This document shows, in pieces, positions 34,145 to 46,079 of a stretch of DNA of 64,000 bases (positions are counted from its first letter, which is position 1; every line of letters begins with the position of its first letter). Both the position numbers and the translations under genes were made by a program. Location of the stretch: positions 20,488,501 through 20,552,500 of the forward strand of contig NC_088928.1 of assembly GCF_038396675.1 (NCBI RefSeq). Direction: 5' to 3'. The notes beneath the pieces are model-generated. The model worked only from the letters and a program-made list of their open reading frames with translations. It made no database searches and had not been told where the DNA came from. Source of the DNA: Hydra vulgaris (Eukaryota > Cnidaria > Hydrozoa > Anthoathecata > Hydridae).

Positions 34145-35030
34145 CGTCATGAAAAATCAAAATTAATAATCTTTTAGGATGTAACTTTTGGAGTTAAATT
34201 TGAAGGTTGTTCTGGCGCAAGTAACTGTTATTTCCAGGTGTTTTTTACGTAGATTACTCACTTCTTATCTCCGATAATGACATATTCAAGCCAGTTAACG
34301 TGCGGTACAAAAACAAAATATTTGTGCAGATGTCTGCTTACTAACCTAGCTGAATAGTATTTAGTTTGTGTGGTTTTCAAATGCCAAAGTTTGAGGTTTT
34401 TTCCATTTTGTACGAATGGTATTCTATTGTACCATAAAAGCATCAAACTTTGCATACTAAGTAGTGTGTAAATAACTTCGGATTGCTTACATTAAGTTGC
34501 TTAAAAGCTCCAAGTTCAACTCCATTAATCTGTCGGATCTGAGTCAATCTAAACCGTAAGTAACAAGAGAGTTATAATAAATGGGTTACTATCGTCTCAG
34601 ACTACGAACTCTAATCTATGCGACCGCATATAACTAAGGCGGCTTTGGCTGCTGAGTAGCCTGACAGATAACTTTGAAACAGACAGCTTTTTAAATGTTT
34701 TTTAACGTCATCCATTTTTTTACAACATGAAAAAGTTACAATGCAAGAATTTTAATTGCTCTGTTAGGACATTTCGCGTTCAAAACTTTCTTAAATTTCT
34801 TTTTGTTAAGGTCAACTGACTAAGACAGATCAACTCTAATAAAAAATACATATTTATTATAAACAAAGATATTTTTACAAAAACTTACATAAAGTTTCGA
34901 CCAGTTGGCAATTGCAACTAAAAATACTTTACTAATTATTAACGCGATTCCAAAATAAAAGTAATAGACGTCATTCTCCTTTCTATACTATCTTACATAA
35001 TTGCTTAGTTAAATAGTAAATATTTATGAC
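34145..35030. other. no gene seen
   Basis: Unremarkable, slightly less AT-rich sequence right of the CCCAGTGAAAAA terminus. The open frame 34258-34455 has no recognisable domain. Confidence 0.4.
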
Positions 35031-35034
35031 TCAC

Positions 35035-35214
35035 TCAAATGACGAATTCAGGGGGGATGTACCCATCCTCCACCAGAATCTGAGTCCTAAGAAATCGTAG
35101 AAATTGAGGACCTTTTTTTTTTTGGAGACGCAAGCGTGTTACAAAATATAAAAAATTTTCAAAATTTTCCTCCCCCCCCCCCAACCTGAAATTCCTGGAT
35201 CCGTCACTGACACA
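35035..35214 (-). repeat. hAT-like terminus, minus orientation
   Basis: Read on the minus strand it starts CAGTGACGGATCCAGGAATT, followed by a run of G and AGGAAAATTTT. It resembles CAGTGGCGGATCCAG at 23993 and other hAT-type ends. The opposite end is not evident, so only a terminal fragment is claimed. Confidence 0.5.
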
Positions 35215-35224
35215 CTCCCGAATT

Positions 35225-36190
35225 TGTAGAAAGAATACCAACAAAATTTTCATCAAAATTTTATCAATACCCTTATCAAGGGCTATTATTTTTCATTCGG
35301 GATTTTTTTTATGGATTTTTGACGTTTCTTGAACCTTTTAAGCTTTCTTAAGAACCTCGGCAATTGATTTTCAATCGGTCGTTTTACTATTTTGTTAATT
35401 CTCGTTCTTAATTTGGCACCACGGGTTATACTATTATCTTTACGTATAATTTTTATAAAAGTACCAATTTTATTTTCGTCTCAATTTATTTCTTCTTTTT
35501 GATGAACAGAAATCTCTACCATTGTTATGTCTTTTTATATTTTATTAGAGCCTCTGTGTTGGTGTTTTTCTCGAAATGACCTTAAGTACTCGTTCGTTTA
35601 CCATTTTCACGCTTATTCTTCCTTGAGTTTTTTTTAAATAAGATTATTTGGCTTCTTTTCCAGTTTCTTAGTAATGCAATCTTGCGATACTTCTATCTAA
35701 ATAAGATTTTTAAGGACACTCCTCTTTTCATAGTAACCCTGTGTAATAAAAACAGGCTAAGTGTCCTTGTAGTTGTCATTTAAATTGGTCGTACACTTCA
35801 CTTTGATTTCTTTTGTTTTTATTGTCCAGACCAACTACATACAAACTATATAGTCCTTTTTATCAGTCGTTTACTTGGTGGAATAGAAGCATTCCGAACT
35901 ACGACCTTTTTTTATAATTATTTAGCCAAATATGGTTTCTTCGGCAATACCTTCTCCATCTTTTTTAGTCTTGAAGCTTTTCAACTTTATTCTTGCAATA
36001 TCACCAGCACCAACTATAAGATGGATTTTTTGATTATCAAAGTTATCTTTATTTTAAAACTGTAACCCAGCTAAATGCTTATCTTTTCTTATTGGAAAGT
36101 TATCATTGGATTTTGTAGAACTTTGAGCACGGTCCGTTTCAACTTCCAAAGTTTTATATTAAGACTGTTACGACCATTTACTGAATGTAA
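35225..36190 (-). pseudogene. BEL/Pao LTR retrotransposon pol relic
   Basis: In shifting minus-strand frames: IHLIVGAGDIARIKLKSF, then GEGIAEETIFG, the protease-to-RT linker block of BEL/Pao pol (pattern IHxLLGxxxxxxI....... PxAxxTxxGWxI). Next YDQFK-QLQGH, YYTGLLWKEE and further weakly alignable residues to about 35230. Stops and frameshifts throughout; no LTR was found. Confidence 0.6.
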
Positions 36191-36324
36191 ATGTTGTGCA
36201 GAACAACAAAAAATTTCAATGGACTGATCCAGCCATTGTTTCTATGTTTCTTAATTTCATTTGTTTGGCTTTAATTTTGGGTGCTTGGTCAGCGTTGTTG
36301 AAGTGTGAGAACTACCAGTTCCCG

Positions 36325-36380
36325 TGCCCAAGTGGCTCAGTGATAAGACTAAGCTTGCCTTCTTTTTACCCTAGTCATGT
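36325..36380 (+). repeat. weak tRNA-like (box A) sequence
   Basis: GCCCAAGTGGCTCAGTGATA resembles the 5' half of a tRNA with a box A; no convincing box B follows. Possibly a SINE head fragment. Confidence 0.3.
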
Positions 36381-37449
36381 AAACTATTTGTTTTTATAAA
36401 TTATTTTAAAATAAACTATTTGTTTTTATAAATTACGTTTATTTTTTTTATAAATTGTTATTTTTAATTATTTTATTTACGTTTGTTGTTTTTATAAATT
36501 ATTTTTATAAATAAACTATTTACGTGTTAAACACAAGACGTGTTTAACACGTCTAAACGTTATACTATAAGTGATCTTATACTATACTTGTTGAGTTATT
36601 TTTATAATAATAACTAGGAGTTTAAGTTATTATTAAAAAATAACTTAAAAGATAAATTTAAAATTATTATTTTATTATGGCTATTTTATTATTTATATGT
36701 AATTATTATTTTATCATATTTACCAGACAAGATTTTGTTCAGCGGCTTTTCTTTAAAAGCAAGTAGTTCATTGTCTGTTAGAAGCGTACAATATCTTCTA
36801 GTATTAGGAGTTCGTATTTCTATTTTTAAATTAATTTTGAAAATATTTAAGTTTAAATTAATTTTAGAAATAAAGTATTGCGGCTTTGTGTACATTATTT
36901 AATTAATGATATCTAAAACAGCAACAAATTACAACTTTTCTTAAACTTTAAGTAAATCGAATAGAGAATTATGATGTATTTAGGAAAATCGTTATAGGAT
37001 ATGATAGGGAAGAATGCCAGTGTATAAGGGGTGGCATGTGTGTGCATAGAGGAACATTATATTCTCTCCTACCCTATACATATCCTTTTATGTTGGCAAA
37101 CAGGATTTTTAGTCAAAAAATTCACTTTTCTATTGGTTATCTGGCGAATTATGGACAACAATGAGACGATATAGTTTCATTTTTGAAAAAAAAAAGTTGT
37201 TATTTATTCAAAAATATTTATTTTTCACCAAGGATTTGTTAATTGCAATAAATTAGAAAAAAAAACATAATCAAGAAATTTTTTTTTTCAATTAGTACGT
37301 AAGTACTTTCATATTGAACCCCCCATCCTCCATAAGCTTTCGTACGCCCAACCCCGATGAGCGTACATACTTAATGGAAAGCCCTAACCAAAAAAATCAT
37401 CCAGGGTTGTTAAAGACTTGCACACATTTTTTTTTTTTTTTTACATTTG

Positions 37450-38345
37450 CCGTGATATATATAAATTACATATTTTTCAAATAGAAACAAGGCTTCTAAA
37501 AGAAGATCACAATGATCTTATCGTCCGAAGCCTTTTACAAAAGAGAGTACGTAAAATATTATAAAACGCCTTTTTACAATAAGAGTACATAAAAAATAAT
37601 ATATAAAAAACAGTAAATTGTACCTAAATAAATGAAAATAAATTGTAAACAAGAATAAAACAAAATTTGAACATACATGACAACAAAAATTATTCATCAC
37701 AAGATAAATTAAAAATATTCTGAGATATTTTCAATAGAGAGAATGAGATCTTTTAATTTATTTTTAAAAACAGGATAAGTTAGGGTTAAGTCAAAGATAG
37801 GCTAAATAATTTTGTTCCAGAGATGAGCTGCACGATAAGTGATACAAAATTGATTGAATTTTGTTCGACAGAATGGTTCATTTAAATAATTATTATTCCT
37901 CATGTTAAACTTGCTTAATGGTTTCAAAATAAAAAGGTCTTTAAAAATTAAAGGAGGTAAATCATACTTCCACATATAAACAAAAGATAAATTTTCTTAT
38001 ATTCGTTTAATTTATATATATCGAGGATTTTCATTTGATTAAAAAATACTGAGGAATGTGCGAACCGATCCGCAGAACTAATTAAACGGATCGCATGTTT
38101 CTGACGGGAATAGAGACATTGTAACTTGCTTTGATCAGTGCTACCCCAGGCAATAACTTATATAACTATGAGTAAAAGAGTAATAAAGTTTATTTACTTT
38201 ATAATTATTAATAAAAATTTAATAATTAAAGTTTTTTTTATCTAAATAATTAAGCGCCTTATATAAAATTCTGATATAGACATAGTTAGTATGATGTTTC
38301 CATGTGATGTTCTCGTCAATGAAAACCCCCAGGTATTTAGTCTCA
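37450..38345 (-). pseudogene. CR1/L2-type ORF2 C-terminal region and 3' end, decayed
   Basis: From 38345 downward: [20 protein letters not shown] (the KYLGVxIDxxLxWxxH block), LYYSFTHSYISYC, then frame breaks, ADRFAHSSVF, FMWKYDLPP, FNMRNNNYLNEP and FCITYRAAHLWNKI. The same family as the copy at 25080-25640 by its block order. The sequence to about 37450 may be its 3' untranslated end. Confidence 0.75.
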
Positions 38346-38397
38346 TGCATATCTCAATGCATATAAATGCATATAATCCTTATATGCATTTATATGC

Positions 38398-38400
<3 letters not shown>

Positions 38401-38490
<90 letters not shown>
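38401..38490. repeat. (TA)n microsatellite
   Basis: 90 bases of TA directly left of the Tc1/mariner relic; a palindrome-like TATATGCATTTATATGCATT lies just before it. Confidence 0.97.
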
Positions 38491-38494
<4 letters not shown>

Positions 38495-38502
38495 TATACA
38501 AG

Positions 38503-39385
38503 ATGTCAGAGAGGATGGATGACTGGAACCCACCTGAATTATGGAAGAGAATAACTTATATTGTGATGATTTGTGCCAGCTATAAAAATAAGGATAGTGT
38601 GATTGCTGTCCAATGCTCCCTGAACACAGTAAAAACAATCAGACGTAAACTAGAGACTTGCAATGGTGACTACAAGGTTGTAGCAAGAAGAGAGATCTAT
38701 AACAGGCAATCTGATTAGGTTCATACAGTAAAACTCCTTAAAAATCTGCAGGAAAAGGTGTTGAAGAACCCTGGCATTGGAGTTCGGAATTTGTTGCATA
38801 AAATGAGTGTTTCATCCTCCACTATGAAGCTTGCACTCAACAAAGACTTTCGCTGCTACTTTTCCAAGCGCTGCAAAGGTCTGCTGTTTACAAAAAAAGC
38901 CAATGAAAATTGTTTGATAAAACCAAAGAAACTTCTGAAAAAAGTGAAGCTTCCTGCTAAACCATAAACAATCTGGTTCTTTTTAAATAAGAAAAATTTT
39001 GACGGGATTAAAAACACAACACACAGAATAACAGATGACTTCCATACTGCCCAAAGGACATTCCTCTGTGTAATACAGACTAAATTTCCCCAAACTGTTA
39101 TGGTTTTCGGATGTGTGTTCTCTAGGGCAATGTAATGCCTACGCATTTTCCAGAGAGGGTCTGGATTTAGATGGCTACGTGAAGTTGCTAAAGAATTGTT
39201 GTCGATCCCTGGATAACAAAGATAGTCAATGATAGGCCGTATATATGGCAGCAGGATTCGGCCCCTTGCCACAACTCTAGGAAAAGTTAAAAATGGTTGT
39301 CTGAAAATTTTTACAACTTTCCCAGTCCAAATTTACCCGCATGAATTATTTTGTATAGGCGCATTTGAAAAAGACACCAAATGCT
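38503..39385 (+). pseudogene. Tc1/mariner-superfamily transposase, broken
   Basis: The frame opens [17 protein letters not shown], then helix-turn-helix-like CSLNTVKTIRRKLE, NPGIGVRNLLHKMSVSSSTM (second DNA-binding helix set), and after stops WFFLNKKNFDGIKNTTHRIT, RTFLCVIQTKFPQTVMVFGC. The catalytic block that normally reads FxDEKxF appears as FLNKKNF, so the Asp-Glu are replaced. A weak DDE tail follows. It fills almost the whole interval between two TA tracts (38401-38490 and 39393-39465) with no visible terminal inverted repeats. Confidence 0.7.
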
Positions 39386-39388
39386 GTA

Positions 39389-39392
<4 letters not shown>

Positions 39393-39465
<73 letters not shown>
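39393..39465. repeat. (TA)n microsatellite
   Basis: About 70 bases of TA directly right of the Tc1/mariner relic. Confidence 0.97.
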
Positions 39466-39472
<7 letters not shown>

Positions 39473-39889
39473 TTTAATTACTTTAATTAAAGTTTTTATG
39501 CAAAATATATCAAAATGTTTAATTATTGAATCAAAAATATTTTAAATCAAAATACCGTAGAAATGGTTAACTTCGGATAAATCCTAACTACGGAAACTTT
39601 AATAGAAAGTTGTAACTTATCTATTATTTGGAAATAATTTTTTTTGGAAAAATAAAAATGAGTAGGGTAAGGCGGGGTAATGAATTCGTCACGGAGCGAA
39701 TTCGTTATTTATGCGACTCAGCTTTTACACAATAATGCATAAACTAAAAAATCTATTTACTAAGTTTTTTTTGAAACTTTTTCTACAGATATTTGTAGAA
39801 TATTATAAAACAAAGGTTTTATATATTTTCCTTTGATTATGCTTAAAATATTGCGAGTAAACATCGAAGTTGAAAAAAAAAATATTTTT

Positions 39890-40064
39890 TTAGGTTATTT
39901 AGGTGCTCCCAGAAGTCTTTGCGGTCTTATCACGGAGCAACGCGGGAGAGCATTCAACTAGAAGTTCACGCCTCCTTCCTTACCAATGTCGCTATTGGGT
40001 TAGAGCCGGCGTCAAACCTCGGACCTCTGGGTTCTGAGCCAGAAATCTAACCACTGCACCACAA
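39890..40064 (-). mobile_element. SINE family B, minus copy nested in the pogo-like element
   Basis: On the minus strand: TGTGGTGCAGTGGTTAGA (box A), GAGGTTTGACGCC (box-B-like), then a core GGAAGGAGGCGTGAACTTCT ... GTGATAAGACCGCAAAGACT TCT. The core matches the plus copy at 47979-48163 closely, while the heads differ more. Confidence 0.85.
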
Positions 40065-40329
40065 GTTTTTATAGTATGGAGCGCCGTTTGAAAGTTGTTC
40101 TCAAATTGTACTTCAAAGCTTCAGATTTTATCTATAAGAGATATGCTTTTCAGAATATATCAGTTTACAGTTAGCTATTAAAACTTTTTAAAGTTTTGAT
40201 TATAAACGCGACTCTGATGTGAAACATTTAACAAGCCTATTATAACGTATAGTCTAAAATGTATATGTAGTAAATAATAAGTATATAAATTTGATTTATA
40301 ATAGTGATAAAAGCGGTCTTTCATCTGTA

Positions 40330-41410
40330 CCAAATGGTTTTGTGTAAAGGGCTCTTGTGAAGTACAAAAGGTAAATATTGGTGAACGTGGTACACTAACA
40401 ACATACCTGGCCACAGTCAATGCAGCAGGTGACAGTTAACCGTCATTTTTCATACTTAAAGGAACAAAGATTCCAGATGCATCTAAATTTCCTTTGGATA
40501 CAAAAGTACATTGCAGTAAAAGCGGGTATATTGATCAAGAGATTTTTATTGACTTTTTACATCATTTTAATGAGTTTCTTACAAAAATGGATGGGAAAAA
40601 AGTATGGTTATTTTTGGATGATTAATATTTTAAGCAAATGAATTAGCAATAGAGATGGATATTGAAATAATATGCTTTCCACCATACAGTACATATCGCC
40701 TTTAACTACTTGACACACATTTTAATAGAGTGGTTAAACATATGTGGTCTTAGGGCTTGTCTAATTGCTTAGCTGAAAATGGTAATAATTCTATGCCTCG
40801 TTGAAACTTTCACATTATTTTTGACAAAATATTGCAACTTTCACATTATTTTTAACAAAATATGGCCCAACATACTTATAAAATGAGGATTGATTGTTAA
40901 TGGGCTTTACCATTGCGGTTTGCATTCCCTAAGAAATACAGTGAAAGATTTTGAATACAAAAAAAAAGAGAGATAATTAATAAAAGAGCAATTCATCTGG
41001 GAGACACAAATTTATCTGTTTTAATTGTGCCTTCTCCGGAAAAAAAGTAAACCTACTCACTCAAAACGCCATATTGCTCTTACTACATTACCAAATAATG
41101 TTAAGTTTATAAAAGAGCTTCCTGTTAAAAAAGCTCCAATGAAAAATGTGGTCAGAAGTCAAAAAAAAAAAGATAATTAAGTCAAAAAAACAAACAAGGA
41201 AGACTTATTTTTTAGCTGATTCTGATCACCCAAGTTCATAGCGGTTTTATTCTAAAAAATAAAACTGATAAAGACTTTTGTTGTGTTCGTGTAGATGTTT
41301 GGGGAGAAGCAAATAAAGATTGGCTTAAATGTTAAAGTTGCAGTCAGTGGGCATGTAAAGGATGTTTTGGAGTTGATACATATGTAAATTGTGTGCAAAG
41401 GACATATAAA
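40330..41410 (+). pseudogene. pogo-like DDE transposase with C-terminal PHD-like finger
   Basis: Plus-strand fragments in order: GERGTLTTYLATVNAAGDS (just before the first Asp region), SGYIDQEIFIDFLHHFNEFL, KKVWLFLDD followed by a stop and ANELAIEMDIEIICFPPYST YRL-LLD, matching the pogo/Tigger pattern LxxDNHxSH......GI.... PPHxTHxLQPLD; the expected DNHxSH is damaged. GLYHCGLHSLRNT follows. Near 41280-41400, FCCVRVDVWGEANKDWLKC, then SCSQWACKGC and C...C resemble a PHD-like zinc finger found at the end of such proteins. Many stops. Confidence 0.7.
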
Positions 41411-42339
41411 CATCTTGTAATTTCTTAAGTAAAAATAGTGATATAATTTTTGTTATAGCTTTAATGTGTTATTTTGTGCGCTAATGCGGTTAGACGGATT
41501 CTCATTTATGCCAAAATCATTATTTGATATTTTCTAAAAAATGTTTAACAAATGACGTCCTTTTAGATGTTTAATAAATCAGGAAACTGACTTTTAGTAA
41601 TTCTGTCTTGTTGATATCTGAAGGTAATTCTATCTGTAACTACCCAAAGGCTATCAGAAGTTCTATCTACATCACTTAGGGGTTTACTGTTCTAGATAAA
41701 GGAAGTTATCCTACTATTACCTCAAAAATAATGTTTTATATCAAATTTTTTTTCTCCTAGATAAGTTGTCTTTACCACTAGTAAGGAGTTTTGTCTATCG
41801 CCCAAGTGACGTATTTTTCAATTAGTTTAGTTGTGCTGACGAATTCGCCCCTCATGACTAGATAATAAAAAAATCAAGTTCTACGCAAAAGCAACTTTAG
41901 AATTTATGTTGATTCAATAAATTAACAAAGCAGAGACCCTAAATAATAAAAAAACGTTTTTAAACTAGAAAAGTTTACTTATTTATATGCAAACTCATTT
42001 TGTTAAAGTAAAACATGACGAACTCCCCTTACCCTACTAATTAAATAAAACGATGTAAAAAATATTTTAGTATAATATTGCAATCAAGTTAAATTTCAAT
42101 TTAAAATCTATCATTATAAAATTAAGGAATAATCGATCAAAAAAATGTTTTAACAGAATAAAACTTTTACACTTCATAATATAAATATAAAAATAATTAA
42201 AACAGACAGGGGCTCAAAAAAGATGAAGATGGTTATTCGCAATTTTTTCATAGAACCCTTTTAACAAAATTTTAATGAATAACGTAAATTGTCATAATAT
42301 TCATATAAAAACTTCAATACAGTAATGTGATGAAATGCA

Positions 42340-43770
42340 TAGTACACCATAGTCATAAGAATGAATAGTCTGGAAACACGGCTTGAGAACAATAGTTTTT
42401 ACGTTGATGTTAGGTTCTTGTACCCAGCCTACTTTAAGGTGCAAAACAAACAATTTTTTATAAAGAGTTTTAATAAAAGTGTAAAAAAAACAAAGTCTGA
42501 AAATTGTTCAAAACATGGTTGTACTACGTCTCGTTATTCGCATGGTATAGCTATATTCTGTCTTCCTAAGGGTTAGAGTTACAAACTATAATGTTCAATA
42601 GAGAAGAAAATTGATAGAGATTATCACAAAAGATTGTTTGATTGATTCCGCTTTAAGAAAACAAATTGCAAGTGAATCTTTACATGTATACGAGAGAAAT
42701 TTTGAAAAATACAAAGTTAATGGAAGTAAGCTAAGTGTTCATATATTCAAGTATATGTAAGTGTATACAGCCCAAACTTTTTCTATAGTTTTAGAAAGCT
42801 GTTGGTATATGTAATCTGGAATGCAAGTTAAAAGTTATAGCAACAACTAATTGTGCTGCTCCTAACCAAAAAATTTTAAATGCATTCACAATTATCTAAT
42901 TTTAACGATAAAAAGGATGCAGATGTTATATATAAAACTATTAATCTAGATTGTCCTGAAAGGTATATTTACTTTATATCTTACCACCCACATCTTCTTA
43001 AAACAACAAGAAATTGAGTCACATAGCAGATATTTTTAAAGAAGACCAAACATGTGGTTTCATGAAAATTATCATATAAACGCATAAAACGTGTTCCAAA
43101 AATATCATATGAACACATAAAGTTATTATCTTATTCTATTATGAACGTCAAATTGGCAGCTCAAGTTCTTAGCACTACTGTTAGTAAAGTCCTTCTTAAC
43201 TATGAATCTTCAGATGCTTTTGCTACAACTAACTTAGTTTCAATGATTAACAATCTTTTTGATATTATGAATATTAGTAATCATATGGAATAAGTTCAAA
43301 AGTCAAAGCCATTCTCAGTCCCATTTTCTTCTGTTGATCGCTATCGTTTTAACTGGCTTTTTTGCCATGTTTTGAAAATTGGTTAAATTCCATCAATAAC
43401 TGTCAAGGTAAGTTTACTTTAAACAATAGAAGTAAAATGTTTATATCATGACAAACCTATGAAGGAATTAAAATTACTGTTAATTTTGCTGTTGAGTTTA
43501 TAAAATTTTTACTTTCTTATGATATGTCTTATGTATTAACAGAAAGATTTTGTCAAGATCCACAAGAAAATTAGTATGGATATTAATGCCAAATCGGTTC
43601 TCACAAGGATAATCCATCTGTCAGTGGTTTTAGCTATAATGATAATATCATTCGAAATCAAAAAGTCTTCAGACCTATAAAAGATGGTAATTCCTAAGAA
43701 AATATTCACTTTGAGATTAATGAAGAACCAGCACCATGCAGAAAGCGAATAAAAACATCTCTATAATAAC
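42340..43770 (+). pseudogene. THAP/P-element-like transposase, decayed
   Basis: Start region: CSKHGCTTSRYSHGIAIFCL P, KLIEII, and LHVYERNFEKYKV resemble a THAP zinc finger (C-x2-4-C ... W ... C-x2-H) whose last Cys and His are replaced (VYERN for VCERH). Later: HPHLLKTTRN, VPKISYEHIKLLSYSIMNVK LAAQVLS, FVKI/QDPQEN (the DPLE-like block), DNPSVSGFSYNDNIIRNQ, FEINEEPAP. Stops and shifts throughout; distinct from the P element at 28450-30918. No terminal repeats found. Confidence 0.7.
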
Positions 43771-43959
43771 ACCTATTTAAACAGCTATTATCATAGCCAC
43801 AAATTTGATAAAACACATTATTGACTAAATGAAGAGATACTTTATGACCCAATATTGATTGCTTGATCAACAAAAGATTAATACTTTTAGGTAACATTAT
43901 ACTAGATTGTAATTATATAAAATTTCTTTTCTTTTCTTGCTTGAATAGATTGACAGTAT

Positions 43960-44340
43960 AAGCAGGGTCGGCACTAGTGTATTAGACAATTTAAGGCTAA
44001 AATTTCAAAATTATTAAACATTAAAAATAGTTAATCATTATATTTTTTAAATATTCAAATCATAATTATTAACGAGATCAAAAAATTTTAACATACAATA
44101 GCCACAGTTTTATATAGTTGTTTAAAATATATATTTAACCCAAAACATTTGTGTAAAAAAAGGTCCCTTGTTAAGGATTGTTTTGAAAGCAAACATTGAA
44201 CTTTTTTGGTTGCTTTCATAAAATATAGACTACTGAAAAACCCTTTCAACCTATATCAGGGGTGGATCTAGCATTTTTTGGTCTTTGAGATAGCTAACTT
44301 CCAGACATGAAGCAAACTCCAAACGTATGTTTATACTTAC
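43960..44340 (+). repeat. hAT-like terminus, copy 2, and flank
   Basis: CAGGGGTGGATCTAGCATTTTTT (quoted: CAGGGGTGGATCTAG then CATTTTTT) followed by GTCTTTGAGATAGCTAACTT repeats the sequence at 23993-24070. The preceding 300 bases contain no recognised feature. Confidence 0.5.
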
Positions 44341-44517
44341 AGTACTGGATATCGAATTAGGAATTTAATGCATTTTATAGTATTTTATAACAATTTTATT
44401 GCAATTCAACAATAAAAACAAAAATTTAAAATAAAAATGCAAAAATTGACTTATATAAGTGAAAACCATGAAAGAATTGTCAGAAGTGGATAAATAAAAT
44501 TGACTGATATAACCACT

Positions 44518-45060
44518 TAATACTTGGTATGTTCGCCTTTATGCTTTATGACTGCTGAAATACGACGCAGCATTGACTGAATAAATTCGGAGCAAAAGCG
44601 ACTGATTCGTTCACTGTGGTGCCATGTTTGAATCAATTTTTCTTTAAAGTCTCTCGTATTGGTTGAAGCTGTTTGCATGACCTCTCTTTTGAGTTCATTC
44701 CATAGTCCTTGGAAATTTTATTTTATTTCAAACATTTCATTACGGATTTGGCAGTATGACATGGAGCCCCATCTTGCGTTAATATTGCATTCCCATTAGG
44801 AAACCATGCATTCATTTGGGGTATTAAACAAGTCTTTAGAACGGTTTTGTATTGCTCTTGTCTCATCATTCCTTCCACAAAGTATAATCATCCAGGCCCT
44901 TTTACCGATGTCACGCTCAAGAACATTATCATTTGAGGATGTTTGACTGTTTCTTGAAAACATTCCGGAAGATTTGTCTCCTCTTTCTTCCAAAGAAGAC
45001 GCTGATTTTAGATAGACAAATGTTACTCTATACAAAAATAATAATCGAATGGGATATTCA
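44518..45060 (-). pseudogene. Tc1-like transposase, C-terminal half
   Basis: Minus strand from 45035: SKDLFNTPNECM, then GNAILTQDGAPCHTAKSVMK (the second-Asp block, QDxAPCHTAK), NFKDYGMNSKERS, FKHGTTVNESVAFAP, and at the end RRISAVIKA-KG-HTKY, the usual C-terminus of this type. Stops and shifts break it; the DNPIE region with the third acidic residue is degraded. Confidence 0.75.
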
Positions 45061-45229
45061 TTTACAATTTGGTTCCAAAAGTGAAAATAAGAGTGTTCTT
45101 TAACATAGTTTTAAATTTGAATTTGCTTCTTTGCCACATTGCCTCATCCCTGTTTGTTGTAACATTTGTTGCAGGATCAACAATATGTAAAGTATGGTTT
45201 ACTGTAAAATATTAAAAACCTTACGCTGC

Positions 45230-45902
45230 TAAACCTCGGTATGCATATACCGCTTCATATTTCAGTTCCGAGACGAATCCATTGTATAATGATGGGTAAT
45301 AAGGTTGCTGCATCGCGGTGCGCTACAGGATTGAGTAACCTTTCTTTAGTCGCTATATCGTACGCATCAAAAATCCATTGATCTTCTACAATTCTACCTC
45401 GGTTGTATTTCCTTCTTGAAAAAAGTGATTCATCTATTTCCACTATTGAACCTGGCCCTCCTAATTGCACACGATTGTAAAGGAATTAAGTAACGGCAAT
45501 GTCTCTACAAAATTGATTCCAATCAATTACTGTTTTCTTGCTACCAATTTCTAGATCCTTTTAAATGTCTTCTACTGAAAGGACACAACTTTTTTCAGTC
45601 CAAATATATTTAATACCTATTAAATATATTTGGACTGAAAAAAAACTTCCAACACGAATACTTATTTTCTTTTTGCATTGTTTTTGCATGCTTATCCAAA
45701 TCTTTTCATCGACATTATGACTATTTTGTTCGTTGCACTGGATGTTACATCGAGGACAGACAATATTGATGGCAAGTAAACCAAACAAAAGTAAACTGCA
45801 CCACTATATGCACTCTTTATTATTGTTTTTAAACCTGCGACAAATTTCCGGTAAATTAAAGCTATCAAACTCAATGATAGTCGGTCGTCTAGCATTCGCC
45901 AT
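45230..45902 (-). pseudogene. ISXO2/Merlin-type transposase, broken
   Basis: From an ATG at 45902: MANARRPTIIEFDSFNLPEI, a stop, CPRCNIQC (zinc-ribbon half), KKISIRVGSFF (the K.SIRxGSxF block), and then, after disruption, GGPGSIVEIDESLFSRRKYN RGR and RDAATLLPIIIQWI. IDES is the first acidic block of IS1016/ISXO2-like DDE domains. A 24-bp hairpin (45590-45643) replaces the sequence right after SIRVGSFF. Confidence 0.8.
45590..45643. repeat. perfect 24-bp hairpin inside the ISXO2-type relic
   Basis: TTTTTTCAGTCCAAATATAT + TTAA, six bases, and the exact reverse complement. The flanking protein blocks align with the family; the hairpin region does not. Confidence 0.95.
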
Positions 45903-46079
45903 TTTAATTTTAGAACAGAAATACAGAAACATTTCTTATAGAGAGAGTTTTTTATAATAACGCTTTGTTTTTTGAAAATTTTTTGCATCAGAATTTTCAT
46001 GAATACTTTCGGAATTTTCATGAGTATTTTAATTCCTTTCAAACTACAGAAACCAGGCAGCGTAATTAAATAGTGAAAT

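Larger units (their letters stand above)
39665..42034 (+). mobile_element. pogo-like DNA transposon with TA target duplication
   Basis: The left end, GGGTAAGGCGGGGTAATGAA, is followed by TTCGTCA; the right end reversed is GGGTAAGGGGAGTTCGTCA. TA stands outside both (39663-39664, 42035-42036). Inside, a plus-strand DDE-type pseudogene (40330-41410) and a nested minus-strand SINE (39890-40064). 2370 bp including the SINE. Confidence 0.8.

Noticed and set aside
44330-44365. TIR of the Tc1-like relic at 44518-45060 (CAGTACTGGATATCGAATTA near 44340)
   Set aside because: No inverted partner was found on the other side, so the end cannot be confirmed.
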